Part shown: one piece after another, positions 1-11,540 of the stretch
Layout of the letters: every line of letters starts with the position of its first letter
How positions within the stretch are numbered: the first letter of the stretch is position 1
NCBI RefSeq assembly: GCF_001949145.1
Contig: NW_019091369.1
Location: 838,767 to 900,766, forward strand
DNA length: 62,000 nucleotides
Origin: Acanthaster planci
Taxonomy: Eukaryota > Echinodermata > Asteroidea > Valvatida > Acanthasteridae
Reading direction: 5' to 3'
Notes under the pieces: generated by a model
Told to the model about the DNA's origin: nothing
What the model saw: the letters and a program-made list of their open reading frames with translations, nothing else
Database searches by the model: none
Made by a program: the position numbers and the translations under genes

Positions 1-739
1 AAATTTTTTTTCTCATTATGGGTTGGATGCAGAGGGTTTATTGTCTTATTGCAAGTTGATTTTATTTCAGTTGTATTTTTCGGGCATTGTTTTAGGCTTT
101 TTTGTTACGTTTTGTTTCGTATTGCATAGTAAATAAGAAACTTGCAAGGGTTGTTGGGAAAAACTAACAATCCAATAAACTTGTATTCGCGTTTATACTA
201 TTAAATGCATGGATGTACAGTTACATGTATGCCATAATCCCATGCGCAGGGATAGTAATAACAGCGCCTTGAGCACCTTCACACGTGGTGGATATGTTTC
301 ACGCTTTATAAATGGCCATTATTATTATCATAATTAAATACAACATTAATCTTTGCATATACATACATGAATACATGTATTATTTTTCTCTTCTGTGGCT
401 AATTATACATCACAGGTGTATACAGGACCTGCAAATCCTCTGCTTCTCCCTATGGGTGCACCTTGCAGACATGTCTATTTGTACCATTTACTTGACAGTA
501 GAGGACAGGTGCCAGACATTTTTTCAATGGCAAATTTTATTTTCTTCAAGGGGGAGTATCGTAACCAGGTTTTTCTTAGGAACAGAAGAATTGCAGGGTC
601 AAATTTTTCAACATGCAGATTGGAAGAGTGTGCATTACAAGAGAAACGGCCCAAATTACCATCACATACGAGTACAAGACTGACCTTTGCAGGCTGGACT
701 GAAGGTTGGAGTGATGTTGCAATCATCATTGTGATAACA

Positions 740-799
740 TGTCATTGTCCATAGGACAATGACAATGATAATGTCCATGGACACGGACATGGACATTAT
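740..799. repeat. Two adjacent perfect hairpins
   Basis: The stretch TGTCATTGTCC, three bases, then GGACAATGACA forms an 11-bp perfect stem at 740-764. A second stem, ATAATGTCCATG / CATGGACATTAT, follows at 768-799. Both stems share the ATGTCC/GGACAT core. No coding exon is visible in 1-2342, so this most likely lies in an intron or upstream of the MAP-family gene. Confidence 0.7.
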
Positions 800-950
800 A
801 GTGTACTTCTCCACTTTGTACATGTACATATAGTTGGAAATACTTATCAGCAGGCACACAGTAAAAATCTATGTAATTTCTTTGAAAAGTGAAATTGATG
901 AATGCTGCCAATATGACCCTATGCATGGACAAGTATTTGAAGTCTAATTA

Positions 951-1262
951 TGCAGGTGTGGTGAGGGACCCTCCCATGCGTTCACAGGCTTCTGCAGGTG
1001 TGGTGAGGGACCCTCGTATGCGTTCACAGGCTTATGCAGGTGTGGTGAGGGACCCTCGCATATGCTTACAGGCTTCTGCAGGTGTGGTGAGGGACCCTCG
1101 CATGCACTCACTGGCTTATGCAGGTGTGGTGAGGGACCCTCCATGCACTCACTGGCTTCTGCAGGTGTGGTGAGGGACCCTCGCATGCACTCACTGGCTT
1201 CTGCAGGTGTGGTGAGGGACCCTCGCATGCGTTCACAGGCTTATGCAGGTGTGGTGAGGGAT
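951..1262. repeat. 42-bp minisatellite, about 7.4 copies
   Basis: Units begin with TGCAGGTGTGGTGAGGGACC at 951, 993, 1035, 1077, 1119, 1160, 1202 and 1244. The period is 42 bp with one 41-bp unit. Two unit subtypes occur: one carries GCGTTCACAGGCTT and the other GCACTCACTGGCTT. Because 42 is divisible by three, the array is open in frames on both strands, which creates spurious ORFs. Each unit carries CAG/GTGTGG, a splice-donor-like string. The word TGTAATTTC flanks the array on both sides. Confidence 0.95.
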
Positions 1263-2342
1263 GTAATTTCTTTTGCATTCCACAGTCCCCACAATTTTCA
1301 CCAGTCTCCAGATAAAACAATTTCTAACAACCAATCTCTTCTTTGGTGGTGATGGGATAGCTCAGCAATGATAATAATAATACAAAAATAACAAACACTT
1401 GTCAAGCGCCATCTACATGTATCTCGTAAACCATTCTGAGGCACTGTATTATCGTTATCCCTGCACATTGGGCTCACATCATCTGAACATTCCTGAAACC
1501 ATCTCAGCTCCCTGGGGAGTATACGAGTCCGATGCAGCCATTTCTGCGCAAACGGATAACCGTGTCTGCCCTCACAGGTACCCATTCACTCCTGGGTGGA
1601 GAGAGGTACAAAGGAGTAAAGTGACTTACCCAAGAACACAACATGCTGTCATAGTCATGATCACAGCAATGAGTTACATACTCCGCATACTTGTACATGT
1701 GTATCAAATCCCATGATGGCAATTTTTATATCCTCTCATTCTCATACAGATGGAATAGATGAAAACTTCTCTCTATTTTAATTCTGCAAAGTCAAACCAG
1801 CAAGTGAAGGAACAGTGAATGAAGTTTACTGCCAGTATCCTTATGTCTATGGCAAAACTCAATGTCTTCTGTATTTAAATCCACAGGCAGGATTTCTGTG
1901 AAATTTCATTGTAGGTTTAATGTAGCCTCTCCACGACACTACAAAATGGTACCACTCTATCAAATGTATGGTGAGCCCGAGCGGACAAAATATGTAACAT
2001 ATATGACAATGCGTGAATTCCCCTAATTTCCCTGCTTTAAGGATCAGTCACCACCATCAATCGTAATTTTTTTGTGAGGATCACTTTTAATAGTAATTTG
2101 AAAAGAGTAACTACATGGTATTATATAAGCGTTGAACAATGTACAAAAAGTTTAGTCATACCAGATAATGAGGATTTGATTTTTCCTTTGCAGAGATCAA
2201 GCAAATTATCCTTTGCTGCTATACCCAGGAATATCTATTTGGGATTGCAGTGTACATGTACCTTTTGACTCTCTGTAACAATTGGCTGTCCATAAACCCA
2301 TCGAGATCAGGGGTTAAACTCTACCCCCTGTTGTTCCCCCAG

Positions 2343-2440
2343 ATTCTGGACCAGAAGGTGGACTTTTCACCTCCAAAGTCCAGAGCAAAGTGGGATCCTT
2401 GGAGAAAGCTAGTCACACCCCTGCTGGGGGTCAAGTCAAG
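2343..2440 (+). CDS. MAPT-like: MAP2/MAP4/tau-family exon, tubulin-binding repeat 1 (frameshifted)
   Basis: This exon encodes the first visible tubulin-binding repeat of a tau/MAP2/MAP4-type microtubule-associated protein. The acceptor is a pyrimidine-rich stretch ending CCCCCAG, and the donor is AAG/GTCAGA. The frame starting at 2343 reads ILDQKVDF, the usual inter-repeat opening. The frame ending at 2440 reads SKVGSLEKASHTPAGG, which has the KXGS motif and a degenerate PGGG. The two frames do not join: the exon is 98 nt, and one base appears to be missing around 2366-2369. All other repeat exons are multiples of three. Sequencing error, assembly error, or real decay of this repeat are all possible. 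The upstream N-terminal exons were not found. Confidence 0.8.
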
Positions 2441-5400
2441 GTCAGATTTAAATAAGTATAGGTCAAGGGTCAGAGGCTCATCCAGTCACAATCGTGCAGC
2501 ATATCAATATCATTTACTGTAATTTTTTTATTGATCATTTTTTAATGAAGTTTGAATTTGGGGACAATCTATTTTGACCTTGCCAGAAAACAGAAAAGAA
2601 ATGTTTCATGAGATGAGTCATTTTACAGTTTCATGAAATCAGATCTGTGGCAGATCAGACAGCTGAAAAATTACAAGTCAAGAGTGAGTCAACAGCAAAG
2701 AATTATGTTTTTTTTTGTTAGTTGGCACTTAAATTTTTGAAGATGCAGTTTTTTTTATGCAACACTTTCACATTTGATACAAGTATCAAATTGTTTTACA
2801 AGTAAGTCTTACTCAGTAAACAGTTGCGATTCTACTAAAGAAAGGCATTGATTTAAAGATATTTTTCTGCTGTACTGGATGACCCATGACGTGAGCATGA
2901 CCTTTGACATCTGAGCATGTGTAGATGAGTGACTGCCATGGGTACATATTCTAGAATAATGCAGAGGTTCCACCAAGCTATTCCGAGTTGTTCAGTACTC
3001 ATGTTTTGTCCCTGCTGATATTGTGATGTAGGAGCGCTTCTCAATACACTGTCTTCCATTGCACTGTTGCGTTAGGTCTAAATATCCGTAGGATTGTGAT
3101 TTTTATCCAGCTTTGTTGTTGAACAGAACTTTGCTCTTGTGCTTACGTGAATCATTCTGGTTGCAAGGATTACATGTAAATGTTTGAATTCAAAGACGTT
3201 ACAGTCACACTCATGCACTTTGACACCTCCCCCCCAAAAAAAACCCAAATACATGCTGTTTTCTGATTATTACCTTGAACTTTTCCAAGCACATATACAT
3301 CTACTAACTCCTTTATAGATCAAAAAGTGCCACAAGATTCCCCTTGCAATTGGGAACAAGTTTCCCCTGAACATCCAAAACTCGCATTCCACACTTAACA
3401 ATCTGAAATTCTCACAGGTTACTGTACACAGAAACACTAATATTGTTTTCCATCCTCGATGTATTTGCTTGTATGGATGATTTTGTCACCTGAAGATTCA
3501 CTGTCATGGTTTTCAAAGAGTTGACTGTTATCAGCTTTCAGACGACGCCAATGTTCAGAATGCATAAAGATTCCAAAAGATCTGTAAGACCGTATATTTG
3601 TTCCGTTAAACAAGAGATCATAGGTTCCAGTCTTGTGCGAGTGAGCTTGTACATTTTTTTCACAAGCCGTTTGACAAGACCGAGAACATGTTATAAATAT
3701 TCATCAGTGAAGAACAAAACTTCCAATATAAAAAAAAAAGTAAGGACAGGAAATTTTTCATTTTTTTTCTTTTTTTTTAAAATGGTTGACATTTGTCACA
3801 AAGAGGAAGATTGTTTGTTGCCCAAGTCAGCCAGCTGATGCTGTGCTCTTGCAGGTTTGAGACAGTTCAACCTTACCAAAGGATTACTCTGTGAACTTGT
3901 CACACTCACACGGTTGCATTTGTTTCAATACCGTCACACGTAGTTGAATCATTGCGCCTATCACCGCTGGTTGTCATCATTTGGCCTAATACATATGTAA
4001 CGCATAGAGGGTTCTGGACAAGTGGAGAAATTGTGTAGACCCGCGTGTACCCTCTCACCAGAAAAACACCTGTGCAGTTGACCTGGTTGATGTGACTGTG
4101 CCTCCTCATGAATGTAATGTATGCAGATTCTCTTGAAAGAAGTGAGGGGTTGTTAAAGAGAAATGAGGACACGGGGAGTCCTTTGGTTGTGTGTTGGGAG
4201 AGCATTGGCACAACAGGGGGGTTTATTAATCTTGATAAATGAAATGGGCTGGTGGAGAGACTGATATGGGGATCGGTAAGCATCAAGAGAATTGCAATCG
4301 GTGATCAATGGGTGATCTCTGACCATAGAAGATCGTTTTAGAAAATACAAGGGTATTGATAACCATTAACAGAGGGGAAACTATCCAGCTTTCTAAATCA
4401 TTGAACTTGTAGGCACAGGAATACGCCATGAGCGTCATACATGCGCAAAGGTATAGACCTACATGCGACACGGGACATGTTTGATTTGAAGGGTGCCTAT
4501 TTTCGACACCTCGTGTGGCGTGACTTATTTCGTTCAGCCCAAACACTGAAAGTTACAACACTAATGGATTCATAACAGTTCAAACAATAACTAGTAATTA
4601 ACAATGAGAATAATCATAGGGTTTACCATTAACAGTAATCATAGATCTGGGTTTTAGAACAGAAAATTTGTTGCTCACCATCCTTAGCCAGCCCCGCACT
4701 TTCCATTTCCCGGGGTTGCTACATGTAAGTCGGTTCATGGCAGGTTCGCATGATGGCACCCTTTATTACTTAAATCGCAATAGCGTTGACCCAAAAAGTG
4801 TTTAGGTGCATATTGAAATGCGCATGTATGAGGAGAAGTGAATATAGGGATGATTTAATTTACACTAGAAACAAAAAAACCTCAGAGAGGATGCAGTCTG
4901 TTAGTTTGCACAACGATGTTGTCATTTCTCTTCCTTATTTTTCATTGGAGATAAATTTTCATTTCTGTTTGATTGCCATACCATGCCTAAAATATAATGC
5001 TTCATGGAGACATTGCTTGTTAGACGTAGTAGATACCTGTCCCTATCATCTGCTGTGCAGAATGGACAATTAATTTGTACTTGCTGATGTGTTTATGATT
5101 GCTCCATGCACGTTTCAGTTGTGGTAATTTTAGACTTGAAAAAATGCGAGCCGACCGAACGGAATACGTTCAATTAGTTGTAAGTCACATAGGCCACTTT
5201 TGAGATAGACCTTTAAAATTTCTTCCACAGTGTAGGAGAACTCAACATCTCTCATCCACTTCATGTCCATTTTCATCTTGATGGCTGACTGGCATTGGTA
5301 TCAAAATGATTCATGATGCTAATGAGTTCAGTTTGCTCGGTAGAAAATGAGACCAAAATTGCAGGGGAAAACTTCAAGATTTATATGTTAATTGCATGGA

Positions 5401-7649
5401 GTCTGGTCACATTTGAACAATGAATATGACCCAATTAGGAATGCAGTACTATGATAGCAATTAGACAAGTAAATGCTTCCGAAAGGACATTATTATTTGC
5501 TCTGTGGTTGTCATTTGAGGGCGCTAACTACATTTAGTGCTAAACTGAACTGATCCCATTGGTTTATACACACCCTCTGACTCTAACACCAACTGCAATA
5601 CATTTCCAGTGCCTTAATAGACACCTCATAAAGCCAACTAATAGAGACCTTCAGTTGTCAGGCTTTCTCTCCCTATTTCTTCCATTGAATTTCTGCCTCT
5701 GCTGAAGAATGTATAAGCTCCTTTGTTATTCATATTTTACTTGCTTCAGAAACGTTGCATTAACTTTTTAACACACCCCTGTGCACGGAGTCCCAAAGAA
5801 TGAGAGAGCTTTTTCTAACTTAATCCAGAAAACTTAGAATTTCACTTTACTTGTGACTGACACGCAGCTTTTGTTCATTACCTTTTATACATTTGTGTTG
5901 ATTTGTTGCCTTTTAATCTGCATTATTAATGTTTGGAGTGGATGTATAAATTTAGTTCATTGAAATGCCTGTATTGTTAAGAATATAGATGGATTTTTAA
6001 ATATTTGATTCTCTTTATATGGATCCTTTTAGAAGAGACTGTTCAAAATATAATTTTTTCTTTACGTCAATTTTTTTTTTTATCAAAAAAATTCACTTGC
6101 CCTTCAACACAAACCAAACGCATACATATTTCAAATGGCAAGTTGATTTCGGTTTTAAGTTATTTTTTTTACATCTTCTGACCCACGTTTTGAGAATAAA
6201 ATCCAGACTGAGAAGCACTGATGATTTTCAATGGCCCGTAATCTCTCTCTCTCTCACTTTGCCGATTTCTCGTTCTCTCCCTTTGTTTCCTTCACTCTGT
6301 ATATTCTTTTTTCCCATTAAGTGGGATGTATACATGAAACTTTGTCTTTAATGTGAAGGATGTAACCAGTCTGCAGTAATGACAAGAACCTTCAGAAGTT
6401 GCACAAACCGCAGGCTAAACGGACCATGTTTGCAACTTATACCCAACTTAAGTTCATGATATAAGATTTTAAAAAATTGTTGACTGATTACCAACCATGC
6501 CCCCATCTAATCTCTCATTGCTGACAGCGTAAGGTTTTAGTCTGTGCCTAAGTCAGTGTTGTCTGTCTTTAAAGAAATTCGAGTGTGTGTACACTGTCCA
6601 CCAAACTGTACTTCTGTACAAAAAAGCTTTTGCATGACAGCTGTCTTGTAGCGCCGTTTTTTGACTCACATGGATATGAAGTTGTAGACTTTTGTGCATA
6701 TCCCAGTGGAACTGAAGCAGCTGCCTCGCAGAAGCTCTACTTATGGAGTAATTTTCAATTGCTTACAAAACACGCAACAAGCATCCTGAAGTACACATAG
6801 CGGAAGTAGTCAAATCTGCAAGCCCCCCACTTTTGTGCAATTGAGTCATACACCTCACAGCTGATTCCTGGAGTCAGCTGATGAAACACTCATATCCAAT
6901 GAGTTAGTGTGGTGGTCTGACTGCTCACACATGCACATCAAGATTGGATGATTTTGTCTGGTTTCTGTACTCAAGAAACAACTATTCTAATTCATTGTTC
7001 TGGCTGTGCTTCTGTGCATGTATAGAAGATTGCTCATCGTGAGATGAATGTTACAAACGTGCATGGGTATCAAGACTTACAAGAGTACTTGAAAGTGAAG
7101 CTGGTTCAGATTTCTCACTTCCTGTGCAAGGCAAGAATTTAGACGTGCGGACACATTCCGTTCATGGCTATGGAAAAGAATATCCCCTTTTAGTATAAAC
7201 CAGATTTTGTACTGTCAGAAGTTTTTCCTTTTTTCCCTCAAAATGTTTGAGCAAGTATTTCATTACATTATCATCTGCTTCTGCTCTTCTGCTGTACTCG
7301 TCAAATCACTTCGGCATTTGGGCGTCAGTGAAAAGCCTGTTGGGAAGTGAGAGCTGAATCATACAGCTATGAATTGCCAAGATAATTGCTCTATGGTCAA
7401 CTATCAGCAAAGCAAGAAAATGTATTGTTAATAATCTGTATTAATGATGCTTGATATACTGCACACTACAGTTTCATGATGCGTTGCACCTTTTGTTTCC
7501 CTGTTTCTCTCTTTTTTTTTTAGAATGAGATTTACAAACTCTCTTCTTTTCTGTCATTCCAATGTCTGAACTTACTCATCGGGCAAGTTTCCTTCTCCCA
7601 GCTAATCCTTGTTTTCGATCCCCGCCTGATCTTTGAAATCCCTTTCTAG
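2441..7649 (+). other. Intron of the MAP-family gene, no further exon seen
   Basis: This 5.2-kb stretch separates repeat exons 1 and 2. It holds homopolymer runs and a short CT run near 6241-6260. The ORFs in it are short, have no family resemblance and have no paired splice sites. I see no additional tubulin-binding repeat here. Confidence 0.5.
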
Positions 7650-7745
7650 CTCGTCTCTGAGAAGCTGGATTTTGAAAAGCGAGCCAAGAGCAAAGTGGGT
7701 TCCTTTGACAACGTCCGCCACAGCCCAGGGGGAGGAACTGTCAAG
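7650..7745 (+). CDS. MAPT-like: MAP2/MAP4/tau-family exon, tubulin-binding repeat 2
   Basis: This 96-nt, 32-codon exon lies between acceptor CCTTTCTAG and donor AAG/GTATCG, phase 0 at both ends. It reads LVSEKLDF, then [16 protein letters not shown]. The order is the tau repeat order: hydrophobic/charged linker, KXGS serine motif (a MARK-kinase target in the family), helix-forming NVRH segment and PGGG turn. In tau, MAP2 and MAP4 such repeats bind along microtubule protofilaments and stabilise them. The exon can be skipped without changing frame, as tau exon 10 is in vertebrates. Confidence 0.92.
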
Positions 7746-8924
7746 GTATCGCCCCATTGGCGGGATGGAATTGACGTTTGCTGTGCAGTGTCACCATGGA
7801 AACCCGACAACTACTCTTTTGCCCTATTAATCAAAGTCCGTTTTGGTTGAATCGTAACAGGTTTTGCTGTGTGACTGATTTTATTTCATCCCAACAGAGT
7901 TACAGGATCACTTGGCATTACATCGAAACTAATTACCTACTAAACTGAGTCGGCTACAAATTTTATTGGATTGTTGGCCTTTGTGACCCAACCTAGCCTA
8001 ATAAGTCTGAAGTTTTGAGCCACAGATATTGGCAATCACAATCCCGCATTCATCCGTTATCAAATCATAGGAAATAAGATAAACAATAAGTGCTCAAGAC
8101 CCATGTTCAGAGATACCCACTAGGCATCATAGGTTTCCTATCCAACGAATTTGCCTCAAAGAACTAAGCGTGGATTGTTATATGCTCTGAATAATGTAAA
8201 ACAGTAGAGTACAGTGTGGCTATACATATTACCAGTATTGGAGGTAACTCTATTGCCGAGTTTGGGAACCTTCCTCCCAATATATGGTCATTTTTCACAG
8301 TTTTTTTTTTTTTCAATGTTCTGTGCTGGATTTTGAATCGAGGTCGTATGCAGATAGGGGGGAGGGCAACAAGGCCATAGCCCCTTCCAAAAGGAACAAA
8401 GTGTTTTGTGTTTGATAAACAGTGAGAAAGGCAATTTTTGGAGACTGTATATCATTTCCCACACTTCCAAAAAATGTGTAAAAGGCCTTAGTGTTTACAT
8501 GTAAAAACACTTCTCTGAAAGGCTGTAAAAGGTTATATAATCAAATTTCCAATTTTGTTTTGTCCCCAAAAGAACGAAATTGTCCCCTCACCCCCAAAAT
8601 GTGGATCTGGATACGCCCTTGAGTGACATTTTTCCTGAAAATGGTAAAGAAACTTGTAATACAAGTAATCCTGTAGGCCTCCGTTGAGCCTGTAGTGATG
8701 AGTGATGAGTCTTGATAAACCTGCGTAATTGTGGTATATATGTTTCTTTGAATTGAGTTAGAAATTTTGGGGTTGAAATATCTCTTGTTCTAAGTACTAA
8801 ATATTGATGGCAGAAACATATTCCCTAAATTTACTTTGTTGAAGGGTTTATTAGAGTGTCTTGTTTAACCAAATTGTCTGTTTGAAGCCAAATATAATCC
8901 ATGCCTGAAAAAAAAACTCATTTA

Positions 8925-9403
8925 CATGTCATCACCATTTTCACAAAGAGCCACACTTGTAGATTTTGAAGAAAAACTGGTTTTCCAAAAAATTGCCTGA
9001 GAAGCTTCTCAGTCAAAACATTAAATGATTCTTTGAGAGGTAAACTTTTGCCTGAACTCAAATAATTAAAATGAACACAGTGGTTCATTAGCCGAAATCA
9101 ATCAGTAAAGATGTGAGTCTGATCCATGTTTAATACTTTTTGGCCATGGAACTGTTACATTGTAACAACGATGTGTGGCTCTTTGTGAAAACGAAAATCT
9201 ATCTTGACTTACTTTTAGGCCTTTCCAGTCAATATGTTTTGTGCTAGTGCAAGGGGCAGTAAGATTTGTATCTCTTTGTGAAAACGCAAACTGAACTTGC
9301 CAAAATTTTGGCCCCTAACAATATGAATGAAATCAGTTTTCAAAATAAAAATGCTACTCTTGACGTGTGGCTTTTTGTGAAAACAGTGACGATGTAATGG
9401 ACA
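8925..9403. mobile_element. Fold-back DNA element (MITE-like) with internal copies of its arm
   Basis: The left arm at 8925-8956 (CATCACCATTTTCACAAAGA and on) is the inverted counterpart of the right arm at 9365-9403, which contains TGTGGCTTTTTGTGAAAACA. The core CTCTTTGTGAAAACG recurs near 9179 and 9273. It lies in the intron between repeat exons 2 and 3. There is no coding capacity and no family was recognised. Confidence 0.6.
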
Positions 9404-9822
9404 TCCTTCTAACATTTTGCAGATGACAAGTGTTTACTTACAGGCAACATATGTACTAGTCAGTCGATTCAGTTTGAAATTACTTGGACTGAGCCTTGAA
9501 ATAAAGAGATATTCAGTTTTACTGTCACAGTGCAAATCAGTGAAATATGTTCCACATCTTGAATGATTATTTCTGTACTAATATAACCCTTCTGGGGTAG
9601 AGAGCCGCCTTATTATATTTGCATTGCTGTGCACATTGTCTGATTTTTGTCTGTTTTTCATGTATACTAACATTTATTTTTCAGGAACTGGAAATTTTAC
9701 ATTTTTTATTTCCTTTCCTGAAAATAAACCAACAATTGCCTTTATTTTCAATAATTTATGCACAAAGTGCCCTGCAGCTGATCTTTGAGGCCATAAGCGT
9801 GTTTTCTCCATTTTTCTCGTAG

Positions 9823-9915
9823 ATTGAGACAAAAAAGTTAGACTTCAGTAAAACCGCCTCCAAAGTTGGCTCCAAAGACAACATCAAGCACCAACCACAG
9901 GGTGGAAATAAAAAG
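9823..9915 (+). CDS. MAPT-like: MAP2/MAP4/tau-family exon, tubulin-binding repeat 3
   Basis: This 93-nt, 31-codon exon has acceptor TTTTTCTCGTAG and donor AAG/GTAGGG, phase 0 at both ends. It reads IETKKLDFSKTASKVGSKDN and then IKHQPQGGNKK. The KXGS and KDNIKH signatures are canonical. The PGGG turn is altered to PQGG, and the exon ends with an unusual lysine pair. It is an independent single-repeat cassette like the previous exon. Confidence 0.95.
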
Positions 9916-10250
9916 GTAGGGTACCAGACACAGATTTACGCAATTTAGTGCTGCTGTAGAAAACCTAGGCTTATCATTATGCAAGGTTTGGCTTCTATAT
10001 TACGAGCCATAAAATTGAGAATAAAATGTCTTGAAACTGCTTGGTTTTGTTTGAGTATCACATGTTTGAAATCAACACAGGAATTGCTTTGAATGATGAC
10101 TTAACAAATACTTGTTAGGTTTACGAATGGTAGATTATTCTTGTTTAGTTAGGATAAGAATAATGAATCTGGACTTCTTGTGATGAAAACATTGACGACA
10201 CCGTTGATTTGTATTGTGCAGGATGTACGGTATTAAACACCAAAAGAGAT

Positions 10251-10498
10251 GAGACTATACAATCGTCCCCATGCATTTTTGGAGACTATACAATCGTCCC
10301 CATGCATTTTTGGAGACTATACAATCGTCCCCATGCATTTTTGGAGACTGTACAATCGTCCCCATGCATTTTTGGAGACTATACAATCGTCCCCATGCAT
10401 TTTCGGAGACTATACAATCGTCCCCATGCATTTTTGGAGACTATACAATCGTCCCCATGCATTTTTGGAGACTATACAATCGTCCCCATGCATTTTTT
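10251..10498. repeat. 31-bp minisatellite, 8 copies
   Basis: The unit starts GAGACTATACAATCGTCCCC and repeats at 10251, 10282, 10313, 10344, 10375, 10406, 10437 and 10468. The copies are nearly identical: copy 4 has GACTGTAC and copy 5 has TTTTCGG. It lies in the MAP-gene intron, about 400 bp upstream of the double-repeat exon. The ORFs across it are products of the repeat. Confidence 0.97.
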
Positions 10499-10892
10499 CA
10501 TTGAGTCTTTCCATCCCAATCCTGGCTACTGCTCTGCATACACGTGTAGATGCATATGTTTCACAGGATGCTGTAAAGGTTAATGAGTATTGGGCTATAA
10601 GCAGTTGGCAAATAATTCAAGTGATTCTTAAGGCTTTTTCCATTTTTCTTGGGAAACTTAAGAGTTGGTATTGAAATAGGCTAGTGACTGCTAGACAGAT
10701 TAGGAGTCATTTGCAAAATGTTGGAGTTGTACCCTGCCTTCTGCCTGTTAGAACCGTGTGTGAACAAATGATGGTCACAGCGTCTGAGTCATTTTCAATT
10801 GAATGTGCACAGAAGTGCCATGTGCAATGGAGCCTGCCAACTGACCAACATCAACCAAGTCTCTCTCCTCTCTCCAACCCTTCTCCCCCCAG

Positions 10893-11078
10893 ATCATCAA
10901 CGAGAAAGTGGAATTCAAAGCAGAGTCCAAGATTGGATCCAAGGACAACATCAAGCACCAGGCTGGCGGCGGTAATGTCAAGATTGTGAATGAGAAAGTG
11001 GACTTTGGCACCAAGGCATCGTCAAAGATTGGCTCGAAGGATAATATTGACCACAAGCCGGGAGGGGGAAATGTTAAG
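10893..11078 (+). CDS. MAPT-like: MAP2/MAP4/tau-family exon, tubulin-binding repeats 4 and 5
   Basis: This 186-nt, 62-codon exon lies between acceptor TTCTCCCCCCAG and donor AAG/GTGGGA. It encodes two complete repeats in tandem. Repeat 4 begins IINEKVEF, carries SKIGSKDNIKH and ends QAGGG. Repeat 5 begins IVNEKVDF, carries SKIGSKDNIDH and ends KPGGG. Both have KXGS sites. Repeat 5 has Asp where Lys is usual in NIKH. No cysteine is present, unlike vertebrate tau repeats 2 and 3. The two openings sit where tau has VQIINK and VQIVYK, but the aromatic and glutamine residues of those aggregation-prone hexapeptides are missing. The double repeat suggests loss of an intron or a local repeat duplication. 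Confidence 0.96.
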
Positions 11079-11256
11079 GTGGGACACGTCTGTAAGAAGT
11101 TTAGATGATTGATGGACGCATTGAAGTCATGTCCAGTGCCCTTTGACCCAAGGGTGCCCTCATTGGGCTGTTTTGTTGAGCGAAGTGATATGCCCATTTG
11201 AATCTGAGATATTGATGTTGAGCCCAAAATTATGTCTACTTGGCTGCTGTACATAC

Positions 11257-11540
11257 AGAGCCCAGTGGTTTTTGCATTTGACTGTAGGATTTGCCCATCA
11301 GGCTAGCTGGTCTGCTCGTAGAGCCCAGTGGTTTTTGCATCTGACTGTAGGATCTGCCCATCAGGCTAGCTGGTCTACTCATAGAACCCAGTGGTTTTGC
11401 ATTTGATTCTTGGATCTACTGACCGGCGTAACTCCTCTACTATAGAGCCCAGTGGTGTAGCCACTTGACTCTGGAATCTATCCATTGGACTAGCTGCTGT
11501 AGAGCTAAGTGGGGTACCCATATGACTCTAGGTTATACCC
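11257..11540. repeat. Degenerate 57-63 bp tandem repeat, about 5 copies
   Basis: Units start AGAGCCCAGTGGTTTTTGCA and continue through GACTGTAGGAT and GGCTAGCTGGTCT. They begin at 11257, 11320, 11383, 11444 and 11501. The first two are nearly identical and later copies diverge. The array starts about 180 bp after the donor of the double-repeat exon and abuts the MITE that follows. Confidence 0.85.

Noticed and set aside
395-754. 119-codon + strand ORF preceded by a possible CACAG acceptor
   Set aside because: No domain is recognised, composition is ordinary and it cannot be phased with any MAP-gene exon.
951-1262. CRISPR-like direct repeats
   Set aside because: Units are head-to-tail without unique spacers and the genome is eukaryotic, so this is a minisatellite.
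10775-11254. 159-codon minus-strand ORF over the double-repeat exon
   Set aside because: It is the antisense shadow of the exon at 10893-11078 and has no family resemblance.
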